A stretch of DNA of 64,000 nucleotides from Flavobacterium limnophilum (lineage in GTDB: Bacteria; Bacteroidota; Bacteroidia; Flavobacteriales; Flavobacteriaceae). Shown here one piece after another: positions 6,948 to 15,224 of this stretch. Positions within the stretch are counted from its first letter, which is position 1, and every line of letters begins with the position of its first letter. The DNA is taken from the NCBI RefSeq assembly GCF_027111315.2, contig NZ_CP114289.2, positions 2,542,001 to 2,606,000 on the forward strand, given 5' to 3'. Both the position numbers and the translations under genes were made by a program. The notes below the pieces were generated by a model, which did not search any database, was not told where the DNA came from, and saw only the letters and a list, made by a program, of their open reading frames with translations.

Positions 6948-9086
6948 CTACAAATTTTCCAACTGATTCGTCTTTTTGTCCTTGCTTATCGTCCAAAAGA
7001 ATCCCACAAAAAAGAATCGATCCGCAGTGGGAACAATCGCTTGACTTTCATAAATTCCTGCTGAATTTGGCGTATTCGCGTAATTATATCCATACACATT
7101 TTTGATTCCGGCAACATTGGTCACCGAGAAAAAAAGTATTTTCTGGGGCGAAATCAAATAAGCCCAATTCACGCTTAAATTGTTGTAGGTTTTCGTTTTT
7201 CCGTTCATAACAACGGTTTCATTTGGGTTATTGTACGGTCTTCCGGAACTAAAAGTATAAGTGGCTCCAATTTGCGAACGCCAATCTTGAATCCAATATT
7301 TGGTTACCAACGACAAGGTGTGATCTGCAACAAAACTAGGCGTTGCTTGTTTTGGAAAATTAGCATAATTCCGTTTGGTGTCTATATAGGAATAGGAAAT
7401 CCAATATTCCAAGTTTTTGATGTTCTTGTTGTCTCTCCAAAAAAGCTCCAATCCTTTGGCATAACCCGTTCCACTGTTATTGAAATTGCTATTGAAAACG
7501 GGCGATTTTGTGTCGTATTTTACTAGATTATCATAGCTTTTATAATAGACTTCGGCTTTAAAAATCTGCTTGTCCTTGTTGAATTCATAACTCAAAATAT
7601 AATGTTGCGCTTTTTCGGCTTGCAAATTGGTCGAGTATTTCAGGTAATCGTTTTTGGGTGCTTGTTCGAATGTTCCATAAGCCAATGAAATTTGCTGATT
7701 TTTGGCCACTTTATAAGCTAAAGCTATTCTGGGAGCAATAGAACTTTCGTCTAACAACTCGTTTTTCGAAAATCGGAAGCTCACTTTTGCAATCAAATTA
7801 TTGGTAAACAAGAAGTCTGTTTCAGAATAGGCTGCAAAAATATTCGAATGATACCCACTTTCGAAATTGGTAACCGATTCAGAAAAATTAGTATAAAAAT
7901 AATCGGCTCCAAAACTAGTTTTTATCTTACTGGAAATGGGTTTGGTCAATTTCAATTTCAAATGGCTGGCATTTTCGGAGGCATCATAATTATAGACATC
8001 ATAAATCCCGCTGTTTCGACTTTTGGCAAAACTAATCCCTGCAAAAATGTTCCAATTATCGCCAAAACCGCATTTGTACGAAAGGTTCGAATACAAATTA
8101 TTGTTCTTGTTTTGGGTACGCACTTTATCAGGATAATTAATATCATCTTGTTTCAAATCGAAATTGGCTGCTGTGTAGGATGCGTAAAATTTCAGCAATC
8201 CTCTATCCAATTTCTGCCTAAAAACGGTTTCTCCACCAATAGATTCATAGGGTTTTATCCATTCGATATTATCGGGCAACAAAGTTTGATACGGTTGCAA
8301 ATTGAGGTAACTCGTGTTCACGCTCAAGGAATTATTTTTCCATTTTTGGGTGTTTCCGAGACTGGCACCAACAGACATTACACCAATATCCGTTTTTTCC
8401 AAATCGGGTTCGTCAATGGTATTCATCACCAAAATACTCGAAAGCGCTTCGCCATATTCAGCCGAATATCCTCCCGTTGAAAAAGTCGTTCCCTTGAAAA
8501 GCATTGGCGAAAAAGTACTTCTTGTGGGCACATTATTCGCCGTTTGAATATAAGGTTGCGCCACTCGAATTCCATCAATAAAGGTTTGGGTTTCGTTTGC
8601 TTCACCCCCACGAACAAAAAGTTTGCCGCTTTCGCCAACAACTTGCGTACCCGGCAAGGTTTTGAATGCCGAAACAATATCGCCTGGATTTCCAGCTGTT
8701 GTCAAAATATCCAAAGGTTTCAAGACTGAAACTCTCGATTTGCCACCCGCTTCCATTGTTCCTGCGGTAATCAAAACTTCATTTAACTCGGTCAAATTAC
8801 GTTTAACCGCTATGGTTTGATAATGATATAAATTCATCACAATTGGCAGATTTTTAGTCTCAAAAGACAAAGCGCTGATGACCAAAATTTGGTTCCCTTC
8901 GGCAGTTGTTGTAAAACTAAATTCTCCAGTATTACTTGATGTTGCACCGTCATAAGTTCCATCAATATAAATATTGGCATTGGGAATTGGGTTGTTTTTT
9001 TCATCAACTATTTTCCCAGAAATCGTCGTTTGGGAAAACGAAATGATTGTAGAAAAGAAAATGATAATAAGTAAAAATGTTTTCAT
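6948..9086 (-). CDS. TonB-dependent outer-membrane receptor
   Basis: 712 residues. Signal peptide (to about residue 19, ISFSQ), then a carboxypeptidase-like regulatory beta-sandwich (TTISGKIVDEKNNPIPNANIYIDGT, about 20-100), a plug domain (about 120-230, with TLPGTQVVGESGKLFVRGGEANETQTFIDG) and a long beta-barrel. It imports a substrate through the outer membrane using TonB-ExbBD energy; the ligand is not evident. No SusD-like partner is adjacent. Its promoter at 9107-9114 and candidate LytTR boxes at 9148-9177 have the same geometry as those of the LytTR operon, so joint control is likely. Confidence 0.9.
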   Translation of the reverse strand: MKTFLLIIIFFSTIISFSQTTISGKIVDEKNNPIPNANIYIDGTYDGATSSNTGEFSFTTTAEGNQILVISALSFETKNLPIVMNLYHYQTIAVKRNLTELNEVLITAGTMEAGGKSRVSVLKPLDILTTAGNPGDIVSAFKTLPGTQVVGESGKLFVRGGEANETQTFIDGIRVAQPYIQTANNVPTRSTFSPMLFKGTTFSTGGYSAEYGEALSSILVMNTIDEPDLEKTDIGVMSVGASLGNTQKWKNNSLSVNTSYLNLQPYQTLLPDNIEWIKPYESIGGETVFRQKLDRGLLKFYASYTAANFDLKQDDINYPDKVRTQNKNNNLYSNLSYKCGFGDNWNIFAGISFAKSRNSGIYDVYNYDASENASHLKLKLTKPISSKIKTSFGADYFYTNFSESVTNFESGYHSNIFAAYSETDFLFTNNLIAKVSFRFSKNELLDESSIAPRIALAYKVAKNQQISLAYGTFEQAPKNDYLKYSTNLQAEKAQHYILSYEFNKDKQIFKAEVYYKSYDNLVKYDTKSPVFNSNFNNSGTGYAKGLELFWRDNKNIKNLEYWISYSYIDTKRNYANFPKQATPSFVADHTLSLVTKYWIQDWRSQIGATYTFSSGRPYNNPNETVVMNGKTKTYNNLSVNWAYLISPQKILFFSVTNVAGIKNVYGYNYANTPNSAGIYESQAIVPTADRFFFVGFFWTISKDKKTNQLENL

Positions 9087-9106
9087 TGTTTAAGGTTTTG
9101 ATGAAG

Positions 9107-9114
9107 CAAATATA
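9107..9114 (-). promoter_or_regulatory. -7 element for the TonB receptor gene
   Basis: The minus strand reads TATATTTG, matching TAnnTTTG, 21 bases before the start at 9086. A TTTG -33 element is not seen at the usual distance. Confidence 0.6.
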
Positions 9115-9147
9115 TTCCTGCAATTAGAGTCTTGAAATATTAGTTCA

Positions 9148-9177
9148 CCGAACTGTGGAATTTTGGGGATGAATTGT
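9148..9177 (-). promoter_or_regulatory. Candidate LytTR-box pair upstream of the TonB receptor
   Basis: The minus strand reads ACAATTCAT (9177-9169) and ACAGTTCGG (9156-9148), direct 9-mers 21 bp apart, 34 bases from the -7 element. The arrangement duplicates that at 6343-6372. The divergent YciI gene starts 93 bases away and might also respond. Confidence 0.6.
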
Positions 9178-9239
9178 AAGGACAAACACAATGAATTTAA
9201 AAATGACTGCAGATTCACGGATTCAATTCTTTAAAATCC

Positions 9240-9247
9240 TAAATTTG
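9240..9247 (+). promoter_or_regulatory. -7 element for the YciI-like gene
   Basis: TAAATTTG matches TAnnTTTG, with the ATG at 9270, giving a leader of roughly 15 bases. Confidence 0.5.
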
Positions 9248-9269
9248 TTTATTCCTAAAATTTAAAAAA

Positions 9270-9728
9270 ATGAAAAAATCAATCTTTTTAATTTTACTGC
9301 TGACTTTTAGCACTGCTCTATTTTCCCAAGAAAAAGAATCAACCTATGACGAAAAACTGGCAAAATCACTGAATGCAGATGACTATGGAATGAAAAAATA
9401 TGTCTTTTGCTTATTAAAAACAGGAAGCAATACCACTGTGACAAAAGAGGAAACACAAAAACTATTCAAAGGCCACATGGATAACATCGGTCGATTGGCA
9501 AAAGAAGGAAAACTCGTTGTCGCAGGTCCTTTTATGAAAAACGAAAGAAATTATAGAGGCATTTATATCTTTAACGCAAGTACCATCGAAGAAGCCAAAG
9601 AATTTGTGGCCACTGACCCAGCGGTACAATCCAATCTTCTTGAAGCCGAACTGACGCTTTGGTATGGAAGTGCGGCATTGCAGGAAACGCTAAAAATTCA
9701 CGAGAAAATAGCCAAAACCAAAATTTAA
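9270..9728 (+). CDS. Exported YciI-like protein
   Basis: 152 residues with a signal peptide ending near residue 19 (TALFSQEKE), unusual because most YciI proteins are cytoplasmic. The mature part has the YCII ferredoxin-like pattern: KKYVFCLLKTG, a conserved His in LFKGHMDNIGRLAKEGKLVVAGPF, and IYIFNASTIEEAKEFVATDPAVQSNLLEAEL with the conserved Asp-Pro. The YciI fold resembles muconolactone isomerase; substrates are mostly unknown. It is divergent from the TonB receptor and shares its upstream region. Confidence 0.8.
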   Translation: MKKSIFLILLLTFSTALFSQEKESTYDEKLAKSLNADDYGMKKYVFCLLKTGSNTTVTKEETQKLFKGHMDNIGRLAKEGKLVVAGPFMKNERNYRGIYIFNASTIEEAKEFVATDPAVQSNLLEAELTLWYGSAALQETLKIHEKIAKTKI

Positions 9729-9782
9729 TCCTGCTTATAAAACTTAGCAAGTCTTTTTGATTCAAATTCCCTAAATTCAAAT

Positions 9783-10349
9783 ATGAAAACCGAAAAAGAT
9801 AAAATGATAACCGGTGAATATTACTTGGCTGGTGACCCAATTCTGGTAAAAGAACGCCGAAAAACCAAAAATCTACTCCACCGATTAAACGTCATTGAAT
9901 ATAGAATAACTAAAAAGGCTAGAGAAATAATCCAAGAATTAATTCCTGATGCTGGAACAAATCTTTACATCGAACCGCCCTTTCATTGTGATTATGGGTA
10001 CAATATTGTTTGTGGCGACAATGTATATTTCAATGTGAATTGTGTGGTTTTGGATAGTGCACCCATAAAAATTGGTTCCAATGTTTTTTTTGCGCCCAAT
10101 GTTCAATTGTACACTGCCAATCATCCTTTGGAAGCTGAACTAAGAAAAACACTAGAAAATGCTTTACCCATTGCTATTGGCGATGATTGCTGGATTGGAG
10201 GAAATACCGTTATTCTTCCTGGAATAACCATAGGAAACGGCTGCGTGATTGGCGCTGGTTCTGTAGTAACCAAAGACATCCCTGATAATTCATTGGCAGT
10301 AGGAAATCCTGCGAAAGTGATTAAGAGACTCAATAACAACAACAAATAA
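9783..10349 (+). CDS. Sugar O-acetyltransferase (maltose/galactoside type)
   Basis: 188 residues. An N-terminal Mac domain (MITGEYYLAGDPILVKERRKTKNLLHRLN) is followed by left-handed hexapeptide repeats: CGDNVYFNVNCVVLDSAPIKIG, then IAIGDDCWIGGNTVILPGITIG and GAGSVVTKDIPDNSLAVGNPAKVIK. The catalytic histidine is in TANHPLEAE (near residue 119). The enzyme acetylates a sugar hydroxyl with acetyl-CoA; the physiological acceptor is unknown. It follows the YciI-like gene by 54 bp and may share its transcript. Confidence 0.9.
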   Translation: MKTEKDKMITGEYYLAGDPILVKERRKTKNLLHRLNVIEYRITKKAREIIQELIPDAGTNLYIEPPFHCDYGYNIVCGDNVYFNVNCVVLDSAPIKIGSNVFFAPNVQLYTANHPLEAELRKTLENALPIAIGDDCWIGGNTVILPGITIGNGCVIGAGSVVTKDIPDNSLAVGNPAKVIKRLNNNNK

Positions 10350-10430
10350 AAACAGACACGAGCTAGAAGCTCGCATTAGCGGTATAAAACAAGGTTGCCT
10401 TTATTTTCAAAACACATCATTAGTTAATTT

Positions 10431-10715
10431 ATGGTTCCAATTCATTTAATTTTTATAATGCTTATTGTTCAAATTCTTGGATACCTTTTATTTGATAAAT
10501 ATGGTTTTAAAAAGTGGAAATATCTGGTGTTTGGATTAATCTTGATTTTACATTTCTTTGTCTTTCCTGATTTTTTTATACCAAAATACAAAGAAGGAGA
10601 ATTGAGATGTGGACTACCCATTATGGGAGTTTATCTTGGTTTTTGGTTTATTGGTGGCGGACTCACTATTATTTTGCATTTTGGCTATCTTTTGTCAAAA
10701 AGATTTGCAAAATAA
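10431..10715 (+). CDS. Small membrane protein, unrecognised
   Basis: 94 residues, with three hydrophobic segments (about 3-21, 30-50, 66-90) and little else. A conserved-looking loop FPDFFIPKYKEGELRCGLP contains one cysteine. I do not recognise the family. It ends about 50 bp before the 21-bp-period array; a functional link is not established. Confidence 0.6.
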   Translation: MVPIHLIFIMLIVQILGYLLFDKYGFKKWKYLVFGLILILHFFVFPDFFIPKYKEGELRCGLPIMGVYLGFWFIGGGLTIILHFGYLLSKRFAK

Positions 10716-10761
10716 AACCGCAGTTAGTCCCTATTTTCCCTATCTATTTAGGTCTTTTACT

Positions 10762-11376
10762 AATCCGTTGGGGTTCAAGAATCCAAGATTGAGGTTCTTG
10801 AATAATCCGTTAGAGTCTTTTATTAATCCGTTGGGGTTCAAGAATCCAAGATTGAGGTTCTGGAATAATCTGTTAGAGTATTTTACTAATCCATTGGGGT
10901 TCAAGAATCCAAGATTGAGGTTCTGGAATAATCCGTTAGAGTCTTTTACTAATCCATTAGGATTCAATAATCCAAGATTGGGATTCTGGAATAATCTGTC
11001 GGTATCTTTTACTAATCCATTAGGGTTCAAGAATCCAAGATTGAGGTTCTGGAATAATCCGCTAGAGTCTTTTACTAATCCGTTGGGGTTCAAGAATCCA
11101 AGATTGGGGTTCTGGAATAGTCTGTCGGTATCTTTTACTAATCCGTTTGGGTTGTATAACTCCAAATTTATAGTTAAAGACCCCGAATTTGGGGTTATGA
11201 ACCTCAAAATTTGGGTTGTATAACCCCAACCGACCATTCTACAACCCCGAAATTGCAGTTTTGAACCTCAAAATTGGGGTTATACAACCCCAACCGACCA
11301 TTCTACAACCCCAAAGTTACGGTTATGAACCCCAAAGTTGCAGTTACACTACCCCAACCAACCTTTCTTAAACCCT
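10762..11376. repeat. Tandem array with 21-bp period (63-bp higher-order unit)
   Basis: Cores resembling TTGGGGTTC recur with TTG (or TTA/TCG) at 10768, 10789, 10810, 10831, 10852, 10873 and so on to 11146, exactly 21 bp apart. Units repeat most closely every third copy, i.e. every 63 bp. From about 11188 the cores appear in the complementary form AACCCCAA (11222, 11243, 11264, 11286, 11307, 11328), still 21-22 bp apart, and end near 11376. Because 63 is a multiple of three, long reading frames run through both strands (heptad peptides such as NPLGFKNPRLRF), but they lack credible starts. About 29 periods. Function unknown. Confidence 0.9.
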
Positions 11377-11681
11377 GCGAGATGGTTATTTTACTAGTTT
11401 GGAGCTGTATTATTGGCCTTGGCAGGGAGTTTTAACTAATTTACTTGTTCCTCTTGGTTTCGTATAGTCCTGATGGTGGCAACCGCCTTATAACCTAGTA
11501 TAGAGCATAGCTTACAGCATTGAAAACAGCATTGAAAACCCCAATAGTTATTCTCTAATTTTTCTAAAACTAGAAAACATTACAAAATCAGAAATTTAAA
11601 ATCTTATCAACAAATCCGAAATCTAAAATCTAAAATCTAAAATTAAATTTTACCTTTGACCTTTCAATAAAAACAAAGATT
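11377..11681. other. Gene-free stretch after the 21-bp array
   Basis: No gene is visible. There are short A-rich direct repeats of ATCTAAA near 11620-11640 just before the gene at 11682. I see no clear promoter octamer. Confidence 0.5.
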
Positions 11682-12224
11682 ATGGTTTACAAATTCAGGG
11701 TAATTCTCGATGCCGAAGAGGACATTTTTAGAGATATTGCGATACTTGCAGAAGATACTTTAGAGGATTTACACAACGCCATCTTCAATTCTTTTGGATT
11801 TGACGGTATGGAAGTGGCTTCTTTCTACACCTGTGACGACACTTGGAATCAGGAAGACGAAATTCCGATGTTTGATACCGGTGATATTCCGGGCGAACAA
11901 AAAACGATGAGCGATTATTTGCTTTCGGACATTTTGGACAAAGAAAACACTAAAATAATTTATGTTTACGATTTCATCAATATGTGGACTTTCCTTGTGG
12001 AACTAGCCGCAATCGAAGAAGTTGTTGCAGGAAACACCTATCCTGAAACTATTTTCTCTGTTGGCGAAATGCCGGATGAAGCCATGGAAAAACATTTTAT
12101 TGCCGAAGACGATGAAAATGAAAGTTATAATGAATTTGAAGATGATCTTGACGAAGAAGATCTAGACATGTTTAGCGGAGACGATAGTTTTGAAGACTAC
12201 GGATTTGAAGAAAACTGGAATTAA
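11682..12224 (+). CDS. pRiA4b ORF-3-like protein (IS1096 TnpR-like)
   Basis: 180 residues. The N-terminal part (MVYKFRVILDAEEDIFRDIAILAEDTLEDLHNAIFNSFGFD, then MASFYTCDDTW-like and YDFINMWTFLVEL segments) matches the PRiA4_ORF3 fold that databases also label IS1096 passenger TnpR. The C-terminus (from about 135) is extremely acidic (EDDLDEEDLDMFSGDDSFEDYG). Despite the label there is no transposase or inverted repeat around it, so a mobile role is doubtful. It ends in a clear terminator and precedes a nucleoid-associated protein. Confidence 0.75.
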   Translation: MVYKFRVILDAEEDIFRDIAILAEDTLEDLHNAIFNSFGFDGMEVASFYTCDDTWNQEDEIPMFDTGDIPGEQKTMSDYLLSDILDKENTKIIYVYDFINMWTFLVELAAIEEVVAGNTYPETIFSVGEMPDEAMEKHFIAEDDENESYNEFEDDLDEEDLDMFSGDDSFEDYGFEENWN

Positions 12225-12245
12225 AAAGAGAAGAAATCAATAATC

Positions 12246-12297
12246 AAGAACCAAGATGAAAGACTTCTACTCTGTCTTACATCTTGGTTCTTTTGTC
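12246..12297 (+). terminator. Rho-independent terminator
   Basis: A 13-bp stem pairs AAGAACCAAGATG (12246-12258) with CATCTTGGTTCTT (12280-12292), followed by a short T-rich tail. It ends the transcript of the gene at 11682-12224. Confidence 0.8.
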
Positions 12298-12318
12298 TAA
12301 AAAAAAACAAAAAAACCA

Positions 12319-13377
12319 ATGATAAATTTATTCAATACGCATATCGAAACGATTTCCATTCACAGAGTTGGGAACAAGAGCCGCAACGAAGCCATATTCT
12401 TGTCGGAAGAAGCTTTTAAGTTGAATGATGAAGTGGTGCCTTTGATTAAAGAATATTTCTTTAAACCTTTTCGCGAAAAAGAAGAAAACTACTTTCAGTT
12501 TGCCCACGAAGTCGATTTGGAATACAATGACATGTATAAATTGGCTAGCCAAATTTTCGAAAACCCGAGTAACATTCACGAAGTTTCTAAGCAAATAACT
12601 ACCCATTTATTCGAACAATCGAACCATCCGCACATCAAAAATGGAGAGGTTTACGTAACACATTTGACCAACCTGAATATCGACAACAATGTCGTGGATG
12701 CCATCGGGATATTCAAAAGCGAATTACAAGCAGATTTCTTGCAGTTTGAAGAAAAAGGTTCCAATCTTGAAATGGTTTTGCAACACGGAATCAACCTCAG
12801 CAAACTGGACAAAGGTTGTATAATTTTCAATTATAAAAAAGAAGAAGGCTACAAAATCTTGACTGTCGATAGTAACCGTTATGACGCCCGTTATTGGTTG
12901 GAACATTTCCTTTCGGTGGATGCTTTTGAAGACGAAAATTTCATCACCAAGAAATACTTGAAATTCTGTCAAGGATTTGCAAAAGACGTTGTTTTTCCAG
13001 CCGAAGACAAAAAAGAAGAAGTGATGTTCATGAATCGTTCAGTCAATTATTTTGCCAAAAATGACCAATTCGAAGAAAGCAATTTCCTGAATGAAGTTTT
13101 GGACAATCCCGATTTGATTCCTGAATTCAAAAACTACAAAGTAGATAAAGGCGAAAAATACAGCATCGAAGACGTGACAACGTTTCCTATTGCCAATGCA
13201 GCGGTTTCGGATGCCAGAAAATCGATTAAAAACGTAATCAACTTGGATACGCAAATTCAAATTAAGATGGATTTCATCAATCCGGAAAGTGCCGAGAAAT
13301 TTGTGGAAAAAGGTTGGGACGAAGAAAAACAAATGTATTACTACCTAGTTTATTTCAACAAAGAAGTGAAAAGTTAA
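12319..13377 (+). CDS. Nucleoid-associated protein (NdpA/YejK family)
   Basis: 352 residues resembling the 37-kDa nucleoid-associated family: IETISIHRVGNKSRNEAIFLSEEAFKLNDE at the start, an internal YVTHLTNLNIDNNVVDAIGIFKSE, then GCIIFNYKKEEGYKILTVDSNRYDARYWLEHFL, and a late EKYSIEDVTTFPIANAA segment. The Escherichia coli homologue binds the nucleoid; the biochemical activity is unclear. It is a single gene between two terminators (12246-12297 and 13402-13437). Confidence 0.85.
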   Translation: MINLFNTHIETISIHRVGNKSRNEAIFLSEEAFKLNDEVVPLIKEYFFKPFREKEENYFQFAHEVDLEYNDMYKLASQIFENPSNIHEVSKQITTHLFEQSNHPHIKNGEVYVTHLTNLNIDNNVVDAIGIFKSELQADFLQFEEKGSNLEMVLQHGINLSKLDKGCIIFNYKKEEGYKILTVDSNRYDARYWLEHFLSVDAFEDENFITKKYLKFCQGFAKDVVFPAEDKKEEVMFMNRSVNYFAKNDQFEESNFLNEVLDNPDLIPEFKNYKVDKGEKYSIEDVTTFPIANAAVSDARKSIKNVINLDTQIQIKMDFINPESAEKFVEKGWDEEKQMYYYLVYFNKEVKS

Positions 13378-13401
13378 TTTTTTTTAAATCAAAAATATTT
13401 C

Positions 13402-13437
13402 AATCCTCGATTAGTAAATAATTGGGGATTTTTTTTG
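13402..13437 (+). terminator. Rho-independent terminator
   Basis: AATCCTCGATTA (13402-13413) pairs, with two weak positions, with TAATTGGGGATT (13419-13430), followed by eight T residues. Confidence 0.75.
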
Positions 13438-13595
13438 TTTAAATCTTCTCTTAAAACAGCTTACAAAATATTTTTTATATTTTTTTTGTAAGCATTTTAA
13501 TTGTATTAAACTAAAAAACACGCAGTTAATCGTTTTTATTTGTCACTTAGTCGTCTTTGATGTAACTTCACTATCCCAAATTTAAAAGACCTAAT

Positions 13596-13838
13596 ATGAG
13601 TATAATCAAAATCAGGGAAATAAATTTTTCCGGCAAAATTTTTTGTTCGTTTCTCGGACATAAAATGGTCACTACCAGAAATGTGACCAATCATTTCAAG
13701 GAATACAAATGTTCTTGTTGTGGTTTAGAATTGACAAACGATCTGAAAGGTCACAAAACATTTTTGACCCCAGAATTAAAAGACATCAACGAAACACTGG
13801 TAAGTCTGTACCAAAAAAGACATTTTTCTGTTGAATAA
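13596..13838 (+). CDS. Small zinc-ribbon-like protein, unrecognised
   Basis: 80 residues. FCSFLGHKMVTTRNVTNHFKEYKCSCCGLELT contains a Cys-x2-(Leu)-Gly-His and a CSCCG knuckle, suggesting one metal site of the type seen in short DUF1660-like proteins. The rest (TFLTPELKDINETLVSLYQKRH) is helical and charged. The gene stands alone with about 160 bp of AT-rich leader. A conserved small protein is likely, but function is unknown. Confidence 0.6.
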   Translation: MSIIKIREINFSGKIFCSFLGHKMVTTRNVTNHFKEYKCSCCGLELTNDLKGHKTFLTPELKDINETLVSLYQKRHFSVE

Positions 13839-13860
13839 TTTACCCTAAAACCTATAAATT

Positions 13861-13959
13861 ATGCTAATCCTACTACTCCTAAAAAGCCTGATATTGCTCA
13901 AACAAACCATTGAAAGGAAACGTATTGCTCGAATTTCTGAAATTGAAATACGTTTATAG
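13861..13959 (+). CDS. Possible 32-residue peptide
   Basis: An ATG at 13861 opens a 32-codon frame, MLILLLLKSLILLKQTIERK then a basic tail, 22 bp after the preceding gene. One hydrophobic helix plus basic tail resembles small membrane peptides. No independent support exists, and it could be chance. Confidence 0.22.
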   Translation: MLILLLLKSLILLKQTIERKRIARISEIEIRL

Positions 13960-14004
13960 TCTTATGCAAATTGGATTTTTTTACAATATCGCTCAAAGCT
14001 TGGA

Positions 14005-15066
14005 TTATCTGAGGAAATCTGTGTTTTTATAATTTCGAGTGATAAAATCAAAGGCTGAACCAAGAACATTTCCCATAGATTTTGCCCGTTTAAAATTGAT
14101 GTCGTGTGTCAAGCGGTACAATTCAAATTTTAGTTGTTCCACATGCTCATCAGGAGCAAGGAAATCATTTCCCATAATATGCAATAATTTCTTGATTCGG
14201 GTTTCGGTCGAAAACAGCCTTTTGGCCAAAGCGGCCCTTTCTTCGTTTTTATATTGTTCGATCGAACTATACTCGAGTTTTTCTTTGACCAGTTTTACCA
14301 TTGGGTAATTTTCTTTAAAAAACTGGGGACGATACACCTTCAAATTACCTTCATAACATTGTTGGTCAAAATCTATGGGACGAATCCTGAAAACCACTTG
14401 ATCAAAATCGTGAATGGGAACAATCACGTAATTATAAGCCCTCATGTCTCCCAAAAGCCTGATCATGCAACGTTCGTTAAACTTGACAAACTCTTTTGCT
14501 ATTTGTGATTTTTCAGTCTCGGAACGATGCGTTAAATGCTCAGCCATGAAAACGTCGCCTGGAATCCCCATAATATGCTCCTCGATCAAAGTGTCTTTGT
14601 AAACCAAAAAATGGATTTTATCTGACGAAAGAATATGCTCCAATTCCAAGCCATACACTCGGGAAGCATCGGCTTTTTTGACATAAAAATAAGTATAATT
14701 GTCATTCAAGATGTTCCTTACTTTTACTCGAAAGGGTTTCGAATTTCCAAAAGTACAGTAATCGATGGCATCGACACTCAAATATTTTATGGTGTCTAGA
14801 TTTCCATCGGAATGCAGGTAAGAATAGATTTTTTTTAAATTCAAATCGATTTCATTTCTCTCAAACTCACTATAATAAACCCGAATCCACAAGGTATCAA
14901 CATCGTTTCGGTCATAAACATTTATGGAGCCCGAAAAACGCAATAAATCATCATAAAAAATAGAAACTTTAGACATACGATCAAATCGCTCCAAATAATC
15001 CAAAAACGAATTATTCAAAGGGTAAGTAGGTTTCTTGAAAACCATTAATGGTTCTTTCATTTTCAA
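14005..15066 (-). CDS. Unrecognised protein with kinase-fold-like motifs
   Basis: 353 residues, no signal peptide or membrane segment. I do not recognise the family by name. Segments occur in the order of a protein-kinase/aminoglycoside-phosphotransferase fold: YFYVKKADASRVYGLELEHIL (about 126-145, candidate strand-3 lysine and helix-C glutamate), LIEEHIMGIPGDVF (160-173, hinge-like), RLLGDMRAYNYVIV (203-216, Asp207-x4-Asn212 like a catalytic loop) and RPIDFDQ (229-235, Asp232 like the metal-binding aspartate). The N-terminal 100 residues have no counterpart. It is a lone gene, divergent from the T9SS cluster. A diverged or inactive kinase is an inference. Confidence 0.6.
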   Translation of the reverse strand: MKMKEPLMVFKKPTYPLNNSFLDYLERFDRMSKVSIFYDDLLRFSGSINVYDRNDVDTLWIRVYYSEFERNEIDLNLKKIYSYLHSDGNLDTIKYLSVDAIDYCTFGNSKPFRVKVRNILNDNYTYFYVKKADASRVYGLELEHILSSDKIHFLVYKDTLIEEHIMGIPGDVFMAEHLTHRSETEKSQIAKEFVKFNERCMIRLLGDMRAYNYVIVPIHDFDQVVFRIRPIDFDQQCYEGNLKVYRPQFFKENYPMVKLVKEKLEYSSIEQYKNEERAALAKRLFSTETRIKKLLHIMGNDFLAPDEHVEQLKFELYRLTHDINFKRAKSMGNVLGSAFDFITRNYKNTDFLR

Positions 15067-15209
15067 AACATTTGTTACAAATTTACATTAATATCATTTA
15101 TTAAAACCAAGTTGTCCCATAAAAAGTTGTCATTTTATATTGCAAAAAGAGCGTCACAGTCCTTGAAAAGTCACGATTCATTAGTTCAAAAACAAATACA
15201 GATTTGTGG

Positions 15210-15217
15210 TATCTTTG
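15210..15217 (+). promoter_or_regulatory. -7 element for the T9SS gene cluster
   Basis: TATCTTTG matches TAnnTTTG. The ATG at 15225 follows only seven bases later, so transcription probably begins at or next to the start codon. A TTG-initiated extension at 15204 would overlap the promoter and is rejected. Confidence 0.6.
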
Positions 15218-15224
15218 CATAACT

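Noticed and set aside
10609..11223. 204- and 165-codon frames on both strands through the 21-bp array
   Set aside because: They are open only because the repeat unit is a multiple of three; the plus frame starts inside another gene and neither has a credible start or protein-like ends.
10762..11376. CRISPR array
   Set aside because: There is no repeat-spacer alternation; adjacent 21-bp units are all alike and no cas gene is present.
11682..12224. Insertion-sequence gene (IS1096 TnpR label)
   Set aside because: No transposase, terminal repeats or target duplication are visible; the family label is historical.
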